Shown: positions 23,671-32,390, counted from the stretch's first letter. The stretch: DNA of 35,524 nt from Thaumasiovibrio sp043421945 (GCA_043421945.1 JBHOGO010000047.1:1-35524); one strand, 5' to 3'. Notes: generated from the sequence alone by a model not told the origin. A program made the numbers and translations.

Positions 23671-24537
23671 ATGAGTATAAACGTAGCATTTATTGGGTTG
23701 GGTACCATGGGATACCCAATGGCCGGACACCTCACAAAGCATGGGTACAACGTCACGGTATATAACAGAACAACAGCTAAGGCACAGGAATGGGTAGATA
23801 GCTATACCGGTGCAATGGCATTAACGCCAGCAGAAGCAGCTAAGAATGCTGACATTATTTTCACCTGTGTTGGTAACGATAAAGATGTCGACCAAGTCTA
23901 TTGTGGTGACGAAGGTATTTTCACGACAGTCAAACCTGGTGCTGTGCTTGTTGACCATACAACGGCATCACCTGATATTGCTAAGCGGTTATATCAAGCA
24001 GCAAAAAATGCACAATGTGACTTTATTGATGCCCCGGTATCAGGTGGTGAAGCGGGTGCAGTCAATGGCGTTTTAACCATTATGGCCGGTGGCGATGCGT
24101 CTGTATTTGAACGCGTTAAACCAGTTATGGACAGCTATGCAAAATCCTCAGCATTAATGGGTGAAGTGGGTTCAGGTCAAGTGACCAAAATGGCCAACCA
24201 AGTGTGTATCGCGGGTGTCCTACAGGGATTATCGGAAGCGGTGACACTTGCCAAAGCGGCTGGTCTCGACATTGATAAAATGGTTGATGTGCTAAAACAC
24301 GGCGCAGCAGGTTCTTGGCAAATGGAAAACCGCGCAAGCACAATGGCACAAGACAAGTTTGATTTTGGTTTTGCCATCGACTGGATGCGAAAAGATCTTG
24401 GTATCTGCTTCGATCAAGCGGAAAAACTTGATGTTTCATTACCATTGGCACGCCAAGTCGACGAAGAATATGCCAAACTTCAAGCTGAAGGTGAAAATCG
24501 TAGTGACACATCTGTCTTAATTAAACAGTTTAAATAA
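23671..24537 (+). CDS. Beta-hydroxyacid dehydrogenase (3-hydroxyisobutyrate dehydrogenase family)
   Basis: 288 residues. N-terminal Rossmann fold with GLGTMG (10-14 region), family substrate-binding motif DAPVSGGEAGA (120-130), catalytic Lys173 in GQVTKMANQ, and the cofactor/C-terminal segment KDLGICFDQA. Substrate could be 3-hydroxyisobutyrate, tartronate semialdehyde, glyoxylate or succinic semialdehyde; the sequence alone does not decide. I chose the ATG at 23671 because AGGA stands seven bases upstream and the Rossmann strand begins at once; the in-frame ATG at 23611 adds an unmatched 20 residues. The next gene starts 2 bp after the stop. Confidence 0.93.
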   Translation: MSINVAFIGLGTMGYPMAGHLTKHGYNVTVYNRTTAKAQEWVDSYTGAMALTPAEAAKNADIIFTCVGNDKDVDQVYCGDEGIFTTVKPGAVLVDHTTASPDIAKRLYQAAKNAQCDFIDAPVSGGEAGAVNGVLTIMAGGDASVFERVKPVMDSYAKSSALMGEVGSGQVTKMANQVCIAGVLQGLSEAVTLAKAAGLDIDKMVDVLKHGAAGSWQMENRASTMAQDKFDFGFAIDWMRKDLGICFDQAEKLDVSLPLARQVDEEYAKLQAEGENRSDTSVLIKQFK

Positions 24538-24539
24538 AC

Positions 24540-25136
24540 ATGACATTGCATTCGGTAACAGGTAGACGACAAGTCTGTGGCAGCATCCTCTTCGCTATCA
24601 TCGGGTTGATATTATTCTCTTTGCCAAGTTATGCCTTTTTACCGATGGCATTAAGCTCGGTGAGTGATCTGAAGATGCTCGACTTTACCGATAGCTATGG
24701 CAATGTCCGAATGCGACATCATCCGGGGTTCTCTTTCCCAGATCCCCTCACTGTCGAGCGTAACTTCAATTTGGAAGGTGCCGATATACAGCGCCTTCCC
24801 AATGACTTAACCGTAAAAGGGAACCTCAACCTTGCCTACACTCCCCTAACCCGCTTACCAAGAAGACTCAATGTTGGTGGGTACATCAATTTAGCACACT
24901 CAAAAATTACACAACTCCGAAACGGAATGAGAGTGAGGGGCGACCTGTCATTAATAGGCACTCCTATTGTTCAATTACCTCAACGTCTATCCATCGACGG
25001 TAATCTTTATATTGGTAGCACTGCGATTACGGAGTTACCCGCTTATCTCTACTTAAAAGGTAACCTTCACCTTGGCGGTAACCCAATGCCAACCATTCCC
25101 GATACCGCCCGTATCGAAGGGCTTATCTACTATTAG
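24540..25136 (+). CDS. Exported leucine-rich-repeat solenoid protein (20-residue repeats)
   Basis: 198 residues. A hydrophobic signal segment (about 14-32, ILFAIIGLILFSLPSYAF) precedes six exact 20-residue repeats starting at residues 70, 90, 110, 130, 150 and 170, plus a partial seventh at 190. Consensus: L-x-V-x-G-N-L-x-L-x-x-T-x-I-x-x-L-P-x-x. This is a short LRR-type or beta-solenoid surface of the kind seen in phage, Bacteroides and effector proteins; the exact class is uncertain. It starts 2 bp after the dehydrogenase stop codon, so the two are probably translated together. Function unknown; a binding role in the periplasm or outside the cell is a reasonable guess. Confidence 0.8.
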   Translation: MTLHSVTGRRQVCGSILFAIIGLILFSLPSYAFLPMALSSVSDLKMLDFTDSYGNVRMRHHPGFSFPDPLTVERNFNLEGADIQRLPNDLTVKGNLNLAYTPLTRLPRRLNVGGYINLAHSKITQLRNGMRVRGDLSLIGTPIVQLPQRLSIDGNLYIGSTAITELPAYLYLKGNLHLGGNPMPTIPDTARIEGLIYY

Positions 25137-25221
25137 TTTTAGGGTAGCCGTTAGCTTCTAGCGAGCAGTTAGATCCAAGCCCCAACAATTTTCACACTCT
25201 TAATGATCCCACAGCCCCTGC

Positions 25222-26108
25222 TTATACGATCTTTGCTTTCGGCAATATCTGTTTGATAGAAAAGCCAGTGACCAATACCGTTCCCGTCATCGTGACGATT
25301 GAGCCTACAAGTGTATGTAAGCCAACTTGTTCACCAAGAAAAAGCGCTCCCCATAGAATGCCAAAAACAGGGATTAAAAACGTCACTGTTAACGTAGAAG
25401 AGGCCCCAATTTCAGCAATTAACCGAAAAAAGATAAGGTATGCTGCTGCAGTACAAATTACCCCTAAAAAAATGACCGCACTAATCACTTCAGTACTTGG
25501 TGGCTCATTTATTGGAATCATCCAAGTCATAGGGAGAATAATTGCCGATGCCCCCCACATACTGCCATGGGCATTTTGCTCGGGCGACATCGCTGGCGCT
25601 GTCTGAGTATAGGTTGTTCCAACACCGTAGCTGACTGCTGCCAGTACCGCTGCAATAACAGCAAATAGCGCATCATCATGAACCATAATGGGATCAAAAC
25701 CGACTAATATTGCTACCCCAACCGTCCCTAAAAATAGTCCTAATAGAACCTTAGACGTTAGCTTCTTTTTGAAGACAATAGCCGCAATGATCGCCCCCAT
25801 ATAGGCGCCGTTGCATTAAGAATCGACAGCAGCGAGGCTGTTAATGTTTGAGCTGCGTATGCGTACATAAAAAAAGGAAAGGCTGAATTAAGAAAACCGA
25901 GTGTTAGAAAGTGCTTCCAGTATCTAAATTCAGGTTTAGCTCGCTTAAACAATTTCGCCACAATAAACAGAAAAATCGCTGCTGATAATACACGCCCAAG
26001 AATGAGTACTGCTGGCCCTAACGCCGGGACACTGATCCTCATAAATAAAAATGAAGCCCCCCAAAGAGACGCCAACAGTAAAAGTAAAAATCCTTGAAAA
26101 ACGTTCAT
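25222..26108 (-). pseudogene. EamA/DMT-family transporter, broken by a -1 frameshift
   Basis: Two reading frames encode the two halves of one drug/metabolite transporter of about 295 residues. The first half (from ATG 26108, Shine-Dalgarno AGGA) runs through ASLWGASFLFMRISVP to SILNATAPIWG. The second half continues the family sequence AIIAAIVFKKKLTSKVLLGL to the end. The break is in a run of five C (25794-25798); adding one base restores IWGAIIAA. About ten hydrophobic segments remain across both parts. This is either a true pseudogene or a sequencing error. Substrate unknown; homologs export amino acids or other metabolites. Confidence 0.85.
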
Positions 26109-26438
26109 TGTGCATCCTATCAATAACTTAGACAGTCAGCATAGCGTGTGACTTGGTTAGATACTAGCCATTTTAGGTAGCAGCAACCAAAGATATAACT
26201 GTGTTCTTGCTTCTTTCTTCATTCTTGTTTCTTCTAGTCTGAGGCACTTGTCTGAAAGAGACCTCACCCGCTTCGCCTTTAATTTACCGACCACAGTAAA
26301 ACAGTGACCCCTCTATCAAACCAAGATAAACGATATTGAACTAAACTTGAGCGGAACCTGACAATAACAACACAAATGATAATAAGTCACCGTTAACAGA
26401 CACGATAATGAAAACATTTAAGCAAAAGGATTGAGTAA
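26109..26438. other. Intergenic region before the TRAP binding-protein gene
   Basis: 330 bp without a credible gene and no convincing palindromes. It should contain promoters for the EamA gene (left) and the TRAP gene (right). Nothing else stands out. Confidence 0.45.
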
Positions 26439-27539
26439 ATGAACTTTTTACGCAACATCAGCCGCGTGACCGCTATTTCCGCCATATTTATCGCCACCAC
26501 AACATTGCTTCCCTTTTCCAGTTTTGCTGCCGATTCCACCGATGATAAAGTCTATCGCCTCAAACTGGCTGAAACATGGGGACCCAATACCCCCATACTC
26601 GGCGATGCAAGCAAAAACATGGCTTCTCTGGCGAATGAGATGTCAATTGGCCGACTTGTCATCCAAATTGACTCCGCCAACAAGCATAAAGCGCCGCTGG
26701 GTATTTTTGACATGGTTAAATCTGGTTTATACGACCTCGGGCATTCAAGTTCGTATTACTGGAAAGGAAAAGTGCCCAACACGCTCTATTTCTCTTCAAT
26801 GCCCTTTGGCATGATGACAACAGAGCAATACGCTTGGTTTTATCATGGCGGTGGGCTCGAGCTCATGCAGCAAGTTTATGAACCTCATCAACTACTCTCC
26901 TTCCCAGGCGGTAATTCCGATATTCAGATGGGAGGATGGTTTAAAAAAGAGATCAACGCTATCGAAGATCTCCAAGGCCTTAAGATGCGTATTCCTGGGT
27001 TTGCTGGCGAAGTACTGGCAAAGATTGGGGCAAGCCCAACCAACATTGCCCCTGGTGAGCTATACACGTCTCTAGAACGAGGGACGATTGATGCCCTTGA
27101 ATGGGTTGGACCAGCCTTTGATTTGCGAATGGGCTTTCAAAAAATAGCCCCTTACTACTATACCGCATGGCACGAGCCAGGATCAGAAACGCAGTTTTTA
27201 GTGAATAAGCGTACTTGGGAAAAATTACCTAAAGATCTTCAGGTCATTTTAGAGACCGCGTTTAGAGTGTCAGCTTTTGACATGTATACACAGTCACTAC
27301 ATGAAAATGCAAATAGCTGGGCTACCATGAAAGCTGAATATCCTGAGATTCAAGTCAGAAACTTCCCTGATGATGTCATGGCAGCACTGCGCAATGCCAA
27401 TAGTGAACTACTGATTGAACAAGCAAAGAGTGACCCGCTCGCTAAAACGATCCTCGATTCACAAGCAGCCTATCTGAAGAAAGCACGTGATTGGACAAGT
27501 ATCTCACTACAAGCGTATTTAGATTCTCAATCCGAATAA
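26439..27539 (+). CDS. TRAP transporter solute-binding protein (DctP/TakP-like), orphan
   Basis: 366 residues with a signal peptide (RVTAISAIFIATTTLLPFSS, cleavage near SFA-AD). The family fingerprint is clear: IEDLQGLKMRIPGFAGEV with the carboxylate-binding Arg, then NIAPGELYTSLERGTIDALEW and FDLRMGFQKIAPYYY. This subgroup, like TakP of Rhodobacter, binds alpha-keto or other monocarboxylic acids. No DctQ or DctM membrane genes are adjacent: to the right is a LysR gene in the opposite direction, to the left the broken EamA gene. It may work with a permease elsewhere or act as a sensor. The Shine-Dalgarno AAGGAT with GAG precedes the ATG. Confidence 0.92.
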   Translation: MNFLRNISRVTAISAIFIATTTLLPFSSFAADSTDDKVYRLKLAETWGPNTPILGDASKNMASLANEMSIGRLVIQIDSANKHKAPLGIFDMVKSGLYDLGHSSSYYWKGKVPNTLYFSSMPFGMMTTEQYAWFYHGGGLELMQQVYEPHQLLSFPGGNSDIQMGGWFKKEINAIEDLQGLKMRIPGFAGEVLAKIGASPTNIAPGELYTSLERGTIDALEWVGPAFDLRMGFQKIAPYYYTAWHEPGSETQFLVNKRTWEKLPKDLQVILETAFRVSAFDMYTQSLHENANSWATMKAEYPEIQVRNFPDDVMAALRNANSELLIEQAKSDPLAKTILDSQAAYLKKARDWTSISLQAYLDSQSE

Positions 27540-27572
27540 GCGCACTAACTTAAAAGCATTTAAGACTATAGC

Positions 27573-27607
27573 CCTGCAACCACCGACAATAACAAGGTGG
27601 TTGCAGG
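27573..27607. terminator. Perfect 12-bp hairpin between convergent genes, probable terminator
   Basis: CCTGCAACCACC (27573-27584) pairs with GGTGGTTGCAGG (27596-27607) around an 11-nt loop. T-tracts after the stem are poor on both strands, so termination is inferred mainly from position. Confidence 0.6.
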
Positions 27608-27645
27608 ACTATTGGGGTTACTCTTTTCATGCAAACCGACGTTGC

Positions 27646-28605
27646 TTAGCCCATATTGTTAATTTCAGCTAACAACGCTTCCATACCATGCTCAGCCCAC
27701 TCTTTGCCAAGGCATGACTCAATATTGATATCCACAAAGCGAAGAAAGCCTCGAGATGCCTTCGACAAATATCGGTCATTGCGAACAATGAGGTGCCAAT
27801 GACTTTCAAGTGGGAAACCTTCCATATCAACAACACGAATTTGCTGTTCATACCCCTGAATGACATGCTGCGATAACAGCGCTATTCCCATACCTGACGC
27901 CACCCCGGTTCGAATCGCTTCATTGGAGGCCATTTGGATACTATCTTCGACGGTATACCCCCGTGACTGTAAAACGCTATCAAACATCATTCGGGTTGCA
28001 CTCCCCTGCTCTCGAAGCAGAAATCGAGACTGTTTGATCTCATCCCATGTCACGCACTTTTTATCCACGATGGCATCAGTATTCGCAGTAACCAATACCA
28101 ACGGGTTCAACAAAAATCGTCCTGCTGTTGCATGCTCTAGTGAAGGCGGATGACTGAACACGTAAATGTCATCGAGCCCTTGCTCGAACCGTTGCAGAAC
28201 TTGCTCTCTATTGCCTATCTCAACCGTTAACTCGACATTGGGGTGTGACTTTGAATAGGGACCTAACAAACGGGGTAAGACATACTGTGCGGTATTAACC
28301 ATCGCGATTCGACAGTGCCCTGAAGCCCCTTGGCGCATCTCCACCAATTCGCTTTTGAAGTCTGCAACTTCACCGAACACATTATTACACAGACCATAAA
28401 GCGCATAGCCGGCATCTGTTGGCATTAAACGTTGTTGCTGAATGACATACAGCGGCTCACCAACCAGCTCTTGCAAACGCTTTAGCTGCTTTGAAATCGT
28501 AGGCTGCGTGAGATGGAGCAACCTCGCCGATTCACTGACCGATCCGGTTTCTATCACGGTTTTGAATACTTCTAACAAACGAAATGTGAGCTGTCTTAAA
28601 ATCAT
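27646..28605 (-). CDS. LysR-family regulator, divergent from the sbtA-like gene
   Basis: 319 residues. Helix-turn-helix near the N-terminus: LEVFKTVIETGSVSESARLLHLTQPTISKQLKRLQELVGEPLY (about 11-53). Effector domain with a CbbR-like plan (RIAMVNTAQYVLPRLL; MASNEAIRTGVASGMGIALLS). The divergent sbtA-like gene, 106 bp away, is the likely target, and the spacer contains strong palindromes (28618-28688). A link to inorganic carbon or sodium status is inferred from that neighbour. Confidence 0.92.
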   Translation of the reverse strand: MILRQLTFRLLEVFKTVIETGSVSESARLLHLTQPTISKQLKRLQELVGEPLYVIQQQRLMPTDAGYALYGLCNNVFGEVADFKSELVEMRQGASGHCRIAMVNTAQYVLPRLLGPYSKSHPNVELTVEIGNREQVLQRFEQGLDDIYVFSHPPSLEHATAGRFLLNPLVLVTANTDAIVDKKCVTWDEIKQSRFLLREQGSATRMMFDSVLQSRGYTVEDSIQMASNEAIRTGVASGMGIALLSQHVIQGYEQQIRVVDMEGFPLESHWHLIVRNDRYLSKASRGFLRFVDINIESCLGKEWAEHGMEALLAEINNMG

Positions 28606-28617
28606 ATGCCCTCACTC

Positions 28618-28688
28618 ATAGATAATTATCTATAGGGTTAAGGTAAATTATTCATTATGTTCAATGTATCAGGCCGATTAACCTATAG
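28618..28688. promoter_or_regulatory. LysR operator region upstream of the sbtA-like gene
   Basis: A perfect 16-bp palindrome, ATAGATAATTATCTAT (28618-28633). Partly overlapping it, CTATAGGGTTAA (28630-28641) is mirrored by TTAACCTATAG (28678-28688) with a one-base bulge, about 36 bp apart. Two-site layouts like this are common for LysR regulators. Confidence 0.55.
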
Positions 28689-28711
28689 CCAGTGATGAAT
28701 CATTAGCTTGG

Positions 28712-29658
28712 ATGCTGAATATGCCCGATATTGTTGTTATGTTTTTTCTATTAGGACTCTTTGCTGGCATAGTGAGATCGGACCTCTCTATCCCTAAGGC
28801 TGCTTACGATACGTTGAGCTTGCTACTTATGCTGACTATCGGCCTTAAAGGTGGTATGGCACTGCACGGCAACTTAAGCTGGAGTCTCATTCCCCAATTA
28901 CTTGGCGTTATGATGCTGGGTGTGGCAATCCCACTCTTGTTGTTTCCCATACTGCGTAAGGTCATTAAGCTCAGTACCGCAGACAGTGCCAGTATCGCTG
29001 CTCACTACGGTTCCGTGAGTGCTGGTACCTTTGCTGTGGCAATCGCCTATGCAGAAACCCACCAGCTCAAAGTGGATGCTGAAATTACCCTCTACCTTGT
29101 ATTGATGGAGCTTCCCGCTATCGTTGTCGGTTTATTGCTGTATCGCCAATTTCCCCCAACACGAATGTGGTCTCGATGGGAGCACTATGGCATGAGGCAT
29201 TAACGAATAAAGGGGTGATCTTGCTGGTTGGTGGGGTCTTGATTGGCTTTATGTATGGACCACAACAAGGTGCGGCTGTTACGGGGCTATTAACAAACGG
29301 CTTTAAAGCGGTACTGGCACTGTTTTTACTGGAAATGGGACTTGTTGCCTCACAAACACTCCGCCCGTTTCCCAAACATCAATGGCGTATGATGCTATTC
29401 GCTATCGTCGCACCACTTTGTTTAAGTTTCATTGGTATCGCGGCAGGCATTGCGCTCAATTTAAGTGCTGGCTCCGCTATTGTATTGGCCAGTTTAACAG
29501 CGAGTGCCTCTTACATCGCGGCACCTGTCGCAATAAAAGGCGCAATCAAAGAAGCAGACATCGGTTTAGCGATGCTTGTCTCCCTTGGTATTACTTTCCC
29601 CTTTAACGTCACGATAGGTATCGGGCTCTATGACCAAATCATACAGTGGTTAAGTTAA
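28712..29658 (+). pseudogene. sbtA: SbtA-like sodium-dependent bicarbonate transporter, broken by a -1 frameshift
   Basis: Two frames give the two halves of one membrane protein of about 315 residues in the SbtA/DUF897 family. First half: FFLLGLFAGIVRSDLSIPKAAYDTL, then MLTIGLKGGMAL and SIAAHYGSVSAGTFAVA. Second half: ALWHEALTNKGVILLVGGVLIGF, LFLLEMGLVAS, and SASYIAAPVAIKGAIKEADIGL, typical of the family. The break is in CCCCC at 29153-29157; one added C joins RQFPP to NTNVVSMGALWHEA. Start may be 28712 or the ATG at 28721, which has GGA at a better distance. SbtA takes up bicarbonate with Na+ in cyanobacteria; here the function is inferred. Pseudogene or sequencing error. Confidence 0.82.
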
Positions 29659-29691
29659 TAAAATCGACTGTAGCCGAAAGTGGTACGAAAA

Positions 29692-29723
29692 CGCCCCTTC
29701 AACATTATCGAGTCAAAGGGGCG
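29692..29723. terminator. Bidirectional terminator between sbtA-like gene and gcvT
   Basis: CGCCCCTT (29692-29699) pairs with AAGGGGCG (29716-29723). T-tracts follow on both strands (CTTTTAG on plus, TTTTC on minus). Confidence 0.85.
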
Positions 29724-29758
29724 CTTTTAGTCATTCACGCTAGCGTGAAAATTCGAGG

Positions 29759-30877
29759 TTAACCACGATAATAGCGTTGAGGAACAAAAGGCATTTTCTC
29801 AACGGTCATAGGTATTTTTTTACCACGGACTTCTGCAAAGACTTCAGTGCCAACAACTGCAAGCTCAGTGGTTAGATACCCCATAGCCACTGGCGCGCCT
29901 TTTGTTGGACCAAATGTTCCAGAGGTCACAATGCCGACTTCCTTATCGTCTGCATCAAACAACTTAGCGCCTTCTCGTACAGGGGCTTTACTCTGTCCCA
30001 ATAGTCCAATGCGTTTGCGTGAAACCACTTTAGTTTCAATTTGCTCTAGAATAATATCTGCACCAGGGAAACCACCTTCACGCTCTCCACCGCGACGACG
30101 ATTTTTGCTGATCGCCCACAACAAGCTTCCTTCTACTGGTGTCGTTGTTGTATCAATGTCATGACCGTAAAGACACAGACCACACTCCAAACGCAATGAA
30201 TCACGAGCGCCCAAACCAATCCATTCCACCGCATCAGCGTCAGTCAATCTTTTAGCTAACGCCTCAGCATCTTCTGCTGGCACTGAAATTTCAAAACCAT
30301 CTTCACCTGTATAGCCAGAGCGGCTTACAATACACTCTATACCGTCTAACGCCATACGCGCAGAATCCATAAACACCATATTGGCTACGTCAGGATTGAG
30401 TGTCGCTAATACGTCGACCGCTTTTGGCCCCTGTAACGCGAGTAGAGCATGATCATCCAAACGCTCCAAGGTGACACCGTCACTCAGATGAGCTTCTAAA
30501 TGAGCAATATCTTGAGCTTTACACGCTGCATTCACCACCACATATAGATGGTCACCGTAGTTAGTCACCATCAAGTCGTCCATTAACCCACCCTGCTCAT
30601 TCGTAAACAGTGCGTAACGCTGCTTACCCGATGGCAGATCAATAATATCCACAGGAACAAGTTTCTCTAAAACTTTAGATGCGTTTTCGCCACGCAAAAT
30701 CACCTGTCCCATGTGAGACACATCAAATAAGCCTGCATGTTCACGACAATGAATGTGCTCTTTTTTCACGCCCAATGCATATTGAACAGGCATGTTATAA
30801 CCTGCAAACGGGACCATCTTCGCACCAGAAGCGACATGAAGATCGTATAGCGGGGTATTCAATAATGTTTCAGACAT
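29759..30877 (-). CDS. gcvT: Aminomethyltransferase, glycine cleavage T protein
   Basis: 372 residues. Transfers the methylene group from lipoyl-bound aminomethyl to tetrahydrofolate, releasing ammonia, in the glycine cleavage complex. Family landmarks: N-terminal LYDLHVASGAKMVPFAGYNMPVQY, FDVSHMGQV, DDLMVTNYGD, and SRSGYTGEDGFEI. The C-terminal end VPQRYYRG is typical. The Shine-Dalgarno AAGGAG is strong. It lies 43 bp downstream of a XRE/cupin regulator gene on the same strand, with the H and P protein genes on the opposite strand beyond. Confidence 0.97.
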   Translation of the reverse strand: MSETLLNTPLYDLHVASGAKMVPFAGYNMPVQYALGVKKEHIHCREHAGLFDVSHMGQVILRGENASKVLEKLVPVDIIDLPSGKQRYALFTNEQGGLMDDLMVTNYGDHLYVVVNAACKAQDIAHLEAHLSDGVTLERLDDHALLALQGPKAVDVLATLNPDVANMVFMDSARMALDGIECIVSRSGYTGEDGFEISVPAEDAEALAKRLTDADAVEWIGLGARDSLRLECGLCLYGHDIDTTTTPVEGSLLWAISKNRRRGGEREGGFPGADIILEQIETKVVSRKRIGLLGQSKAPVREGAKLFDADDKEVGIVTSGTFGPTKGAPVAMGYLTTELAVVGTEVFAEVRGKKIPMTVEKMPFVPQRYYRG

Positions 30878-30920
30878 GTGTTCTCCTTGAGAATGTCGTG
30901 TGTCGGATAGACATAGCAGA

Positions 30921-31544
30921 TTAGGATGTTGTTACCCACAGAATCTGCGCATCATCCTCACTGTGTGATACCAACATATGTCCCATGGTGGCATCGTAAT
31001 AAGCGGAATCTCCTTCGTGGAGGATCCTTGGTTCATAAAATTCGCTAAAAAAGGTGATACTCCCTTTCAGCACTAACAAAAATTCTTCGCCATCATGGCG
31101 TATCCATTCAGGATAATCATCGAAAGAGCGTGCCCTCACAACGGTTTTAAACGGCATCATTTTTTTATTACTCAGATGCGTAGCAAGTAGCTCATGTTCA
31201 TACGTTGTTGTCGGGTGCGGTTTCCCCTGCTCGTTTAAGGTGACGTCCATCCGCCCTGTGGCTCTGACTTGCTTGGGGGGAGAAAACAGCTGAGGCATAT
31301 CAATATTTAAACCACTTGCCAGTTTTTGCATCGCCTGAAACGTGGGAGAGATCTGCTCATTTTCAATTTTTGACAAGGTGGAACGAGCAAGACCTGTTAG
31401 CTTACTGGCTTCTTCTAATGTCAGGCCCTGTAATCCACGGATCTCTTTAATACGTTCACCCAACTTCAATGGCTCAACACTTTCCGTTTGACCTTCTTGT
31501 CGCTCGACCACCATTGAGGGGTATACGTCCTGCTTCTTTGTCAC
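30921..31544 (-). CDS. XRE-family regulator with cupin domain, gcv-associated
   Basis: 207 residues. A XRE helix-turn-helix (LKLGERIKEIRGLQGLTLEEASKLTGLARSTLSKIENEQISPTFQAMQKLASGLNI, about 26-82) is joined to a C-terminal cupin-fold sensor (DYPEWIRHDGEEFLLVLKGSITFF...HEGDSAYYDATMGHMLVS). Such proteins sense small metabolites. Start is GTG at 31544, with AAGGA about nine bases upstream; an ATG one base earlier is out of frame and ends at once. It is the first gene of a unit with gcvT and divergent from gcvH, so it probably controls the glycine-cleavage genes. Confidence 0.9.
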   Translation of the reverse strand: MTKKQDVYPSMVVERQEGQTESVEPLKLGERIKEIRGLQGLTLEEASKLTGLARSTLSKIENEQISPTFQAMQKLASGLNIDMPQLFSPPKQVRATGRMDVTLNEQGKPHPTTTYEHELLATHLSNKKMMPFKTVVRARSFDDYPEWIRHDGEEFLLVLKGSITFFSEFYEPRILHEGDSAYYDATMGHMLVSHSEDDAQILWVTTS

Positions 31545-31875
31545 ATTTCAGTCCTTCTTTCTCTATCCATGAAGCACTCTACAAAGTTTCGTATAAGAAA
31601 CCCATGAGAAACCTAAGACCGAGACGTTTACTTATTTGAGTGTAAAAGACCCAACCAAAATCAGCACCAAAGTGAAAAAACAATGATTAATCTCACCTTA
31701 GCAGAAGATTGAGCTTCATTTTCACGTCATCAATAGCCAATATTGTAAGAAACAAGGTGACAAGAAGCAAACGTTTGCCTAACATAATCACAATATACAA
31801 AGAGAATTAATTCCACTATAGGAAACATGGCCTTTACAGTTCGCCATGTTTTAGCACCAATTTGAGGAGAAAATA
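31545..31875. other. Divergent gcv control region
   Basis: 331 bp without a gene. It contains the PurR box (31765-31780) and a hairpin AAACATGGC (31823-31831) with GCCATGTTT (31843-31851), followed by TAGC, in the gcvH leader. No glycine-riboswitch sequence was recognised. Confidence 0.5.
31765..31780. promoter_or_regulatory. PurR box upstream of gcvH
   Basis: AAGCAAACGTTTGCCT matches the PurR operator ACGCAAACGTTTGCGT in 14 of 16 positions, with the 12-bp core GCAAACGTTTGC perfect. In E. coli, PurR represses the gcv operon, since glycine cleavage feeds one-carbon units to purine synthesis. The site lies about 95 bp before gcvH and can serve either direction. Confidence 0.8.
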
Positions 31876-32253
31876 ATGGAAAACACCCTGAAGTTCACTG
31901 AATCTCACGAATGGGTTCGCGATAACGGAGATGGCACTGTCACAGTGGGTATTTCAGATCACGCCCAAGGCCTTCTTGGTGATGTCGTCTTTGTTGACCT
32001 ACCTGATGTAGGTGATGAGATTGAAAAAGGTGAAACGTTCTCACTGGTCGAGTCCGTAAAAGCAGCGTCTGACATCTATGCACCAGTTAATGGTGAAGTA
32101 GTCGAAATCAACGAAGAACTTGAAGACAGCCCAGAATTAGTGAATGAAGAAGCCTACGAAGGCGGATGGATTGCTAAGATTAAATTGTCTGATGCTGCAG
32201 AGCTTGATGCGCTTATTGATGCAGAAAAGTATCTTGAGAATATCGAAGACTAG
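31876..32253 (+). CDS. gcvH: Glycine cleavage H protein
   Basis: 125 residues, the normal length. The lipoyl attachment residue is Lys62 in LVESVKAASDIYAP; upstream ESHEWV and GISDHAQGLLGDVVFVDLP, and downstream NEEAYEGGWIAKIK, are family blocks. It carries the aminomethyl group between the P and T proteins. The Shine-Dalgarno GAGGAG is strong. A PurR box lies upstream and an intercistronic hairpin follows before gcvP, so H and P could be expressed at different levels. Confidence 0.98.
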   Translation: MENTLKFTESHEWVRDNGDGTVTVGISDHAQGLLGDVVFVDLPDVGDEIEKGETFSLVESVKAASDIYAPVNGEVVEINEELEDSPELVNEEAYEGGWIAKIKLSDAAELDALIDAEKYLENIED

Positions 32254-32268
32254 CGAATACCAAAAATC

Positions 32269-32291
32269 GACGAGACGAATTGACGAGACGA
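32269..32291. repeat. Duplicated GACGAGACGA just after gcvH
   Basis: GACGAGACGA occurs at 32269-32278 and 32282-32291 (period 13). The second copy is followed by CTCGT, which can pair with ACGAG. A larger stem, CTCACTT (32301-32307) with AAGTGAG (32347-32353), follows. Probably a structured mRNA spacer. Confidence 0.5.
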
Positions 32292-32390
32292 CTCGTGGCA
32301 CTCACTTTCTTTCTACAGGCATATGCTGTACGCGTTTAGAAAATATAAGTGAGTCAATGAGTACCTAGCATTCAAAGATATACGATTATA

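Noticed and set aside
31545..31875. Glycine riboswitch upstream of gcvH
   Set aside because: The conserved tandem aptamer sequences could not be found; the region instead has a PurR box and a short hairpin.
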